The notes below the pieces were generated by a model. The model was not told the origin of the DNA, ran no database searches, and saw nothing but the letters and a program-made list of their open reading frames with translations. From an uncultured Pelagibacteraceae bacterium (GTDB taxonomy: Bacteria > Pseudomonadota > Alphaproteobacteria > Pelagibacterales > Pelagibacteraceae), in assembly GCA_902571525.1 (NCBI GenBank), contig CACGCL010000001.1:62001-126000 (forward strand): a DNA stretch of 64,000 nucleotides, read 5' to 3'. Within the stretch, counting starts at the first letter, position 1; each line of letters starts with the position of its first letter. The translations under genes and the position numbers were made by a program. Below, in pieces: positions 58,330 to 64,000 of the stretch.

Positions 58330-59400
58330 TCAAATATCTGGTTCTTGCTGTGTCATACAATGTATAGCACCAAAGCCCCATATTAAATTACTACAATCAA
58401 TTGTAATAATTTTTTTATACTTAAAAAAATTTTTAAAAATTTTTAAAACCTTAATATCATTTTTATCGTTAAAAACTGGAAGTAGTATTGCTTTATTTGC
58501 AATAAAAAAGTTAAGATAGGTCGCTGGGACTCTTACTTTATCAATATATTTAGCCTTTGGCATTGGAATTTTAATTATTCTAAATTTTTTACCATTTATA
58601 TCTCTTGCATTTTTTAAAATTTTTAAATTTTCATTCAATTTTTTGTGATTTTTCTCTTTTTTGTTTTCCTCAATACTTGTCATTATAGTATTATTTGAGA
58701 CAAATCTTGATATATCATCGATATGCCCATGAGTATCGTCACCTTCAATACCTTTATTTAGCCAAATAAAGTTTTCAACACCCAGATATCTCTTTAAAAA
58801 TATTTGGTAGTCTTTTTTACTTAAGCCGGGATTTCTTTCTTGTTTTTTACTTAGCAAGCATTCTTTCGTTAGTAAAATAGAACCATTTCCATTAACATCA
58901 AATGCACCTCCTTCAAGGACAGGGTAATATTTTTTCTTTTTATTATCTATATATGGGGTTACCTCTTTTACTTTAGTCAATTTAGATATTTCAGATGGAA
59001 TTTTATTATCGTTTTCAAAATTTTGATATTTTGACCATCCATTAAAACTAAAGTTTAAAATCGTTTTTTTACCGTCGAGTTTACTTTTTACATAAATAGG
59101 GCCCGAATCTCTAATCCAAATCCTATCAGTATTAATCCTATAAAATTTGACATTAGACTTTTTGTAATTTTTTTCATTCAAAAGTTTCAAAATTGTATTT
59201 TTATTTTCTTTTTTTTGAATTATTAAATTAACTTTTTGCGAATTTGATATTTTGGATATTATGTTAGCAATAGTTAAAGGAATACCATTAAAATACCCTG
59301 GCCAGTCATCTTTATTATGTGGCCAAGCAATCCACACTAATTTCTGTTTTTCAAATTCAGCAGGCATAATAAAGCTACCGTCTTTTATAGCTCTATTCAT
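58330..59400 (-). CDS. aguA: Agmatine deiminase
   Basis: MPAEFEKQKLVWIAWPHNKDDWPG; IWIRDSGPIYV; EGDDTHGHIDDISRFV; WGFGAIHCMTQQEP. Confidence 0.92.
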   Translation of the reverse strand: MNRAIKDGSFIMPAEFEKQKLVWIAWPHNKDDWPGYFNGIPLTIANIISKISNSQKVNLIIQKKENKNTILKLLNEKNYKKSNVKFYRINTDRIWIRDSGPIYVKSKLDGKKTILNFSFNGWSKYQNFENDNKIPSEISKLTKVKEVTPYIDNKKKKYYPVLEGGAFDVNGNGSILLTKECLLSKKQERNPGLSKKDYQIFLKRYLGVENFIWLNKGIEGDDTHGHIDDISRFVSNNTIMTSIEENKKEKNHKKLNENLKILKNARDINGKKFRIIKIPMPKAKYIDKVRVPATYLNFFIANKAILLPVFNDKNDIKVLKIFKNFFKYKKIITIDCSNLIWGFGAIHCMTQQEPDI

Positions 59401-60274
59401 CTTTAGGATTTTTCAATATGTTTTTATAAGAGTCAATTCTTCTATCTCGCAAAAAGGGCCAATGTTGCCTAGCACTTTCAACTTTTTTTAAATCTATTTC
59501 TGCAATTAAAACTCCCTCTTTTTTGTTTCCCAATTTACTTATAACTTTACCACTTGGATCTGATATAAACGAGTTACCCCAAAATTCAATTTTAGCTTTA
59601 CCTTTAGTTTCAACACCCACTCTGTTCGTTGCTGCAATGTAAACACCATTTGCTATTGAATGTGATCTTTGAATAGTTATCCATGAGTCAAGCTGGTTTT
59701 TTCCAAATTTTTTCTTCTCTTTTGGATGCCATCCTATCGCAGTAGGATAAAAAATAATATCTGCACCTTTCAAAGCAGTTATCCTTGCTGCTTCTGGGAA
59801 CCATTGATCCCAACAAATAAGAGATCCGATATTACAATACTTAGTTTTAGTATTTTGAAAACCAAGATCACCAGGTGTAAAATAAAATTTTTCATAATAA
59901 CCAGGATCATCTGGAATATGCATTTTTCTGTATTTGTTGATTATCCTGCCTTGTTCATCAATTATAATAACTGTATTGTGATACATACCAGAAATTTTTT
60001 TTTCAAATAGAGATAAAATTAAAATAACTGAAAATTGTTTTGCAATTTTGGAAAAAATTTTGGTTGTTTCGCTTGGAATTTTTTCAGCTAATTTAAAGTT
60101 ATGATGTTTTTCAGATTGACAAAAATATTGAGATAAGAATAGTTCAGGAACACAAACAATTTTTGCTCCTCTTTTTGATGCAATTTTGATTTTGGAAATA
60201 GCATTTTTTATATTTTTGTCTAAGTTTTTTGAAATCTTTAATTGAATTAAACCAATCTTGGTTTTTTTTGCCAT
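59393..60274 (-). CDS. aguB: N-carbamoylputrescine amidase (nitrilase superfamily)
   Basis: VCVPELFLSQYFCQ; KYRKMHIPDDPGYYEKFYFTPGD; GSLICWDQWFPEAAR. Start set at MAKKTKIGL (60274). Confidence 0.92.
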   Translation of the reverse strand: MAKKTKIGLIQLKISKNLDKNIKNAISKIKIASKRGAKIVCVPELFLSQYFCQSEKHHNFKLAEKIPSETTKIFSKIAKQFSVILILSLFEKKISGMYHNTVIIIDEQGRIINKYRKMHIPDDPGYYEKFYFTPGDLGFQNTKTKYCNIGSLICWDQWFPEAARITALKGADIIFYPTAIGWHPKEKKKFGKNQLDSWITIQRSHSIANGVYIAATNRVGVETKGKAKIEFWGNSFISDPSGKVISKLGNKKEGVLIAEIDLKKVESARQHWPFLRDRRIDSYKNILKNPKDE

Positions 60275-60275
60275 T

Positions 60276-61313
60276 TTATGAAAATATTTTTGAAAAGTTT
60301 TTTCTTTGTCTTTTTTTCCAAGCACCTCTGTGAAATGCATCACTAGCTATAAGAGGTAACACACTGGTAGCCTCAGCAAAAACCATTTGTTCTTTAGAAG
60401 TATCTACTTTGCCCCAAGAGCTTGCCTCTTTTAAAGTTGAGCTACTGCATGCTCCATCTCGAGAGTCTGCAACTGTAATTTGAACAGCATATTTGTGCAT
60501 TTCCACGTTTTTACCTAAGAGTTCTGCACAAATAACCGTATCTTGAATAAAATTTTTTGGAACCCCTCCACCAATCATCAATAAACCTGATCCTTTCGAT
60601 TTAATTTTAATCTCTGTTAGTTCTCTAAATTCTTTTATTGAGTCGATAGTCATATGATTTTTAGGATTTCTCTCTTGATGCATTACCAGACCGAATCCAG
60701 CACTTGAATCAGTGAAAGCAGGACAAAATATGGGTACATTATTGTCATATGACATTTCAATTAACGACTCTTTTTTCTTTGAATTTTTTTTTAAATATTT
60801 GCCTAATTCATAGATAAATTCTCTTGATGTATAGGGTCTTGGATCGAGTTTATCTGCAATTTCTCCAATTACTTTATCACAATGCTGAAGTTCTTCTTCA
60901 TCAATGTAAGTATCATATATTCTATCAATATAGTTATTTCTTAATTCAGCATCGTCTTGAAATTGAGACCCTTGATAATGCTTAAAACCTAAAGCTTCAA
61001 AGAAATCCATGTCAATAATCGACGCTCCAGTTGCAACTATTGCATCGACCATATTATATTTAACTAAATCCCTATAAATGTGCATACATCCAGCAGCAGA
61101 TGTTGATCCTGCAAGAGTCAAAAAAATTGTACAATCTTTTTCATAAAGCATTTCATTATAAATTTTTGCAGCATTAGCAGTCTCTCGAGACACAAAAGAC
61201 ATCTTTTCCATTGAAGAAATTATTGGTCTTGCATCAAACTTTGTAATATCGATATGTTCAATTGGTTTATTGAGAAAATCTTTTTTTCTGTTGTGACCAA
61301 GGTTTTTTTTCAC
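60276..61313 (-). CDS. Deoxyhypusine synthase-like protein (possible homospermidine/polyamine synthase)
   Basis: DHS-fold motifs FLTLAGSTSAAGCMHIYRDLV, VATGASIIDMDF, MIGGGVPKNFIQDT (conserved Lys), ITVADSRDGACSSSTLKEASSWGK. Confidence 0.88.
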   Translation of the reverse strand: MKKNLGHNRKKDFLNKPIEHIDITKFDARPIISSMEKMSFVSRETANAAKIYNEMLYEKDCTIFLTLAGSTSAAGCMHIYRDLVKYNMVDAIVATGASIIDMDFFEALGFKHYQGSQFQDDAELRNNYIDRIYDTYIDEEELQHCDKVIGEIADKLDPRPYTSREFIYELGKYLKKNSKKKESLIEMSYDNNVPIFCPAFTDSSAGFGLVMHQERNPKNHMTIDSIKEFRELTEIKIKSKGSGLLMIGGGVPKNFIQDTVICAELLGKNVEMHKYAVQITVADSRDGACSSSTLKEASSWGKVDTSKEQMVFAEATSVLPLIASDAFHRGAWKKRQRKNFSKIFS

Positions 61314-61319
61314 AGGATT

Positions 61320-62498
61320 TTAAGCAACTAGAGAACTTTTACTTTTATCTTTGTCATACATTGTCATGATAGGCTCATCCTCAACCTCAAAAATTTTATC
61401 AGAGTAAAAACCATTAAACTGAGTTCTAAACGTAAGTCCGTAAGCGCCTAACTGTCCTAATTCTATGTAATCATTTTCTTTTATATTGTTCGGAAGCAAA
61501 AATGGTCCTTTCATATAATCCATACTGTCACAAGTAGGCCCATAAAAATCATAGGCAGTCATTTTTTTTGAAATCATTCTACCATTAGTAATTAATCTTG
61601 ATGGATAAACAATATTTGGAACTCCTCCATCAAAGAGCGATCCATAGGTCCCGTCATTAATATGAAGTTTTTGTTTTTTTCTTAAATTTACTCTTACAAT
61701 AGTTGATCCTGATTCTGCAACTAACGCTCTTCCTGGCTCACATATAATTTCTGGAAGTTTAGTTAGTTTGAGATTATTTAATCCTTTTTTAATTTCTTCG
61801 AAATAATTGTCTAAAGATTGAGGTATTAAATCTGGATATATGGTTGGAAAACCACCTCCAATATTTATTATGTCAGGAACTATTTTTGTTTTTCTTATCA
61901 AATTTCCTATTTCTGTAATACTTTTAGTATAAGAAATAGGGTGCATACATTGAGAACCTACATGAAAACTTAAACCTAACTTTTTAGTATATTGATTTGT
62001 TAGCCTGATAAGTCCAGTTGCTTCACCGCTATTAACACCAAATTTTTTTGAGAGATCAATTTCTGCATGCTCATTAGATACAGCAATCCTGACAAATAAT
62101 TCTAAGTCTTTAGCATGATTTGTAGCTTCTAAGATTTTTACTAATTCATCTTTTGTATCTAAAGAAAATGCTTTAATACCGAATTTAAAATAAGCTTCTT
62201 TTATAGCTTCTCTACTTTTCACCGTATGCATGTACGAACATTGTAAAGAATTATCTATTTTTTTTATCTCCTGGATTTCTTTTATTGATGCAACATCGAA
62301 GTTTTTTATTCCACTTTCAATTAAAGTTTTAATTACCTCATTGTTTGGATTAGTCTTTACAGCATATAAAATTTTACCTGGAAATTTCTCTACAAAGAAT
62401 TTTGAAGCTTTTTTTATGGAGTTTTTTCTGATGCAGTATACTGGATCAGATGGCTTTAAATCATTAATAAGCTCATAAACTGTTTTAAATTTTTTCAC
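61320..62498 (-). CDS. Fold III PLP decarboxylase, ornithine (lysine/ornithine) decarboxylase-like
   Basis: KILYAVKTNPN PLP Lys; FHVGSQC; GGGFPTIYP; EPGRALVAESG; FYGPTCDSMDYMKGP active-site Cys/Asp; strong AAGGAG RBS. Confidence 0.9.
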   Translation of the reverse strand: MKKFKTVYELINDLKPSDPVYCIRKNSIKKASKFFVEKFPGKILYAVKTNPNNEVIKTLIESGIKNFDVASIKEIQEIKKIDNSLQCSYMHTVKSREAIKEAYFKFGIKAFSLDTKDELVKILEATNHAKDLELFVRIAVSNEHAEIDLSKKFGVNSGEATGLIRLTNQYTKKLGLSFHVGSQCMHPISYTKSITEIGNLIRKTKIVPDIINIGGGFPTIYPDLIPQSLDNYFEEIKKGLNNLKLTKLPEIICEPGRALVAESGSTIVRVNLRKKQKLHINDGTYGSLFDGGVPNIVYPSRLITNGRMISKKMTAYDFYGPTCDSMDYMKGPFLLPNNIKENDYIELGQLGAYGLTFRTQFNGFYSDKIFEVEDEPIMTMYDKDKSKSSLVA

Positions 62499-62533
62499 AT
62501 TTAGCTCCTTAAAAAAAATTTAACAAAAAAAAA

Positions 62534-62552
62534 TTGCATAACTTATATGCAA
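62534..62552 (-). promoter_or_regulatory. Inverted repeat followed by U-tract in the leader of the decarboxylase gene
   Basis: Minus strand TTGCATA-taagt-TATGCAA followed by a long T run, ahead of the AAGGAG RBS. Confidence 0.55.
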
Positions 62553-62621
62553 ATTTTGTATCTCGTTTTTTACCTATTAAGAAAGGCCTGTAAAGAAAAT
62601 TATGAGGTTTTTTTGATTTTT

Positions 62622-62650
62622 TTGACTATTGAAATTTAAATATTTATGAC
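62622..62650 (+). promoter_or_regulatory. Sigma70-type promoter for the response regulator gene
   Basis: TTGACT (62622-62627), 17-nt spacer, TATGAC (62645-62650). Confidence 0.5.
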
Positions 62651-62665
62651 CATATGTATTTCAAT

Positions 62666-63226
62666 ATGGAGACTGAAAAACTAAAAAATATAAACGAATT
62701 TGAGGACAAATCTCTTCTAATAGTTGATGATGATAATCCTTTTAGAGAAAGGCTCGCAAGAGCTATGGAGAAAAAAGGGTTTAAGGTATCACAAGCAGAG
62801 GGTGTAAAAAAAGGTTTAGATGCTGTTAAAAATAACAAACCCGCTTTTGCTGTTGTTGATCTAAGACTAGGAGATGGCAATGGGTTAGAGGTTGTAAAGG
62901 AAATACAAAATTCTAACGCAAATAGCCGTGTAGTAATGTTAACAGGTTATGGTAATATTCCAACTGCTGTTGCGGCTATCAAACAAGGAGCGATAGATTA
63001 TTTGGCAAAACCAGCTGATGCAGATGATGTTGAAAAAGCACTTTTAGCAAATCCAAATAAAAAAGCAGATCCACCAGAAAACCCCATGTCAGCTGACAGA
63101 GTTAAGTGGGAACATATTCATAGAGTATTCGAGCTTTGCAATAGAAATGTATCTGAAACAGCTAGAAGATTAAAAATGCACAGAAGAACCTTGCAACGAA
63201 TTTTATCAAAAAGATCCCCTAGATAG
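62666..63226 (+). CDS. RegA/ActR/PrrA-type redox response regulator
   Basis: SLLIVDDDNPFRERL; VVDLRLGDGNGLEVVKEI; C-terminal Fis-type HTH WEHIHRVFELCNRNVSETARRLKMHRRTLQRIL. Start set at second ATG (62666), see finding. Confidence 0.92.
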   Translation: METEKLKNINEFEDKSLLIVDDDNPFRERLARAMEKKGFKVSQAEGVKKGLDAVKNNKPAFAVVDLRLGDGNGLEVVKEIQNSNANSRVVMLTGYGNIPTAVAAIKQGAIDYLAKPADADDVEKALLANPNKKADPPENPMSADRVKWEHIHRVFELCNRNVSETARRLKMHRRTLQRILSKRSPR

Positions 63227-63770
63227 TTTTTCTAAATTTTACAAGTTTTGATGCTAGAAAAGTTAAAATTAGTATTTTGAACAATTCAGCCAATAAAAAA
63301 GGCTTTGCACCTAATTCGAAAATAGGTTTATCCCATCCAATTAAAGTTGCTAACCAAATTAATCCCAAAATATAAATTGTAGAAACTGACAAAAGTATTT
63401 TAAAAAAATTGTTAAATATGTTCTTTCCAAATTTAAAATATCCTGAGAGAAAAACTGCACTTAAAAACCCGATTAAATATCCCATAGTTGGACCAGTAAA
63501 ATAAATTAATCCCACTCCTTTCTCAGGAGAATTAGAAAAAACTGGCAGACCCAGGATACCTTCAAGTAAATATACTGATATTGTTGCTAAACCAATTTTG
63601 TATCCAAAAGTTATTCCTAATAATAAAACTACAAAAGTTTGCATCGTCATCGGCACAGGGTAAAACGGGATTTTTATTTTTGCAGATATAGTTAATGCTA
63701 AACTACCTAAAATTATAATAAAAAAATTTTTTAAAATTTTTTGATTTTGATTTAATTCAATTTTTTCCAT
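63219..63770 (-). CDS. bioY: Biotin transporter BioY
   Basis: ALTISAKIKIPFYPVPMTMQTFVVLLLGITFGYKIGL; TGPTMGYLIGFL. Confidence 0.94.
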   Translation of the reverse strand: MEKIELNQNQKILKNFFIIILGSLALTISAKIKIPFYPVPMTMQTFVVLLLGITFGYKIGLATISVYLLEGILGLPVFSNSPEKGVGLIYFTGPTMGYLIGFLSAVFLSGYFKFGKNIFNNFFKILLSVSTIYILGLIWLATLIGWDKPIFELGAKPFLLAELFKILILTFLASKLVKFRKTI

Positions 63771-63802
63771 AATTAAATTATATATATTTGTACAGAAATA
63801 AT

Positions 63803-64000
63803 CTAGTTTTTTATCAACTTTACAAATACATCTTCCAAATCAGGATCTCTTGATTGTACATCAAAAATGTCAATTTTTTGACTTTTGACTAAATCAATTA
63901 TCTCTTGAATGTTGATGATATTTTTTTCATAAGATACGATTAACTCTTTTTCGTTATTTTTAATTATTTTTATTTGACTTTTTAAGTTATCAATTAATTT
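63803..64000 (-). CDS. ABC transporter ATP-binding protein (C-terminal fragment, runs off right edge)
   Basis: Own reverse translation ...KSQKIDIFDVQSRDPDLEDVFVKLIKN*, a C-terminal motif typical of ABC-2-type exporter ATPases; open at the edge so absent from the ORF track. Confidence 0.6.
   Translation of the reverse strand, partial: KLIDNLKSQIKIIKNNEKELIVSYEKNIINIQEIIDLVKSQKIDIFDVQSRDPDLEDVFVKLIKN

Overview
The window is an AT-rich, very tightly packed chromosomal segment from an alphaproteobacterium. Gene content, synteny and codon usage point to the marine SAR11/Pelagibacterales group (inference; no search was run). Nearly all of it is recognisable core metabolism: dapF(partial); ffh-rpsP-trmD-rplS-leuCDB; a DMSP-demethylation-type cluster (dmdC-like, dmdB-like, alpha/beta hydrolase, dmdA-like); asd; sdhCDAB-mmsA-mdh-sucCD-sucAB-lpd; priA; atpHAGDC; rppH/ctpA/rsfS/nadD/proA/proB/obgE/rpmA/rplU; gloB-metW-metX; hisC-like/tyrA; two tandem TPR-sulfotransferases; NlpC/P60-ampG-trkH; lysK-pyrD-rpmB; a polyamine cluster (agmatine deiminase, N-carbamoylputrescine amidase, deoxyhypusine-synthase-like, ornithine-decarboxylase-like); a RegA/ActR-type regulator; bioY; and an ABC ATPase fragment. 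No rRNA, tRNA, CRISPR array or transposase was seen. The points most worth a second look are: (1) a strongly base-paired leader RNA directly upstream of ffh; (2) a SAM-II/SAM-V-type riboswitch upstream of metX with a 13-bp mutually exclusive downstream helix; (3) a two-gene cassette of foreign codon usage (2OG-Fe(II) oxygenase plus methyltransferase) next to an EgtD-like methyltransferase, inserted between lpd and priA and followed by a long unexplained intergenic region; (4) the complete dmd-like cluster with an embedded uncharacterised hydrolase; (5) tandem TPR-sulfotransferase paralogs that both carry paired A10 tracts near the start codon; (6) a hairpin/U-tract in the leader of the ornithine-decarboxylase-like gene.
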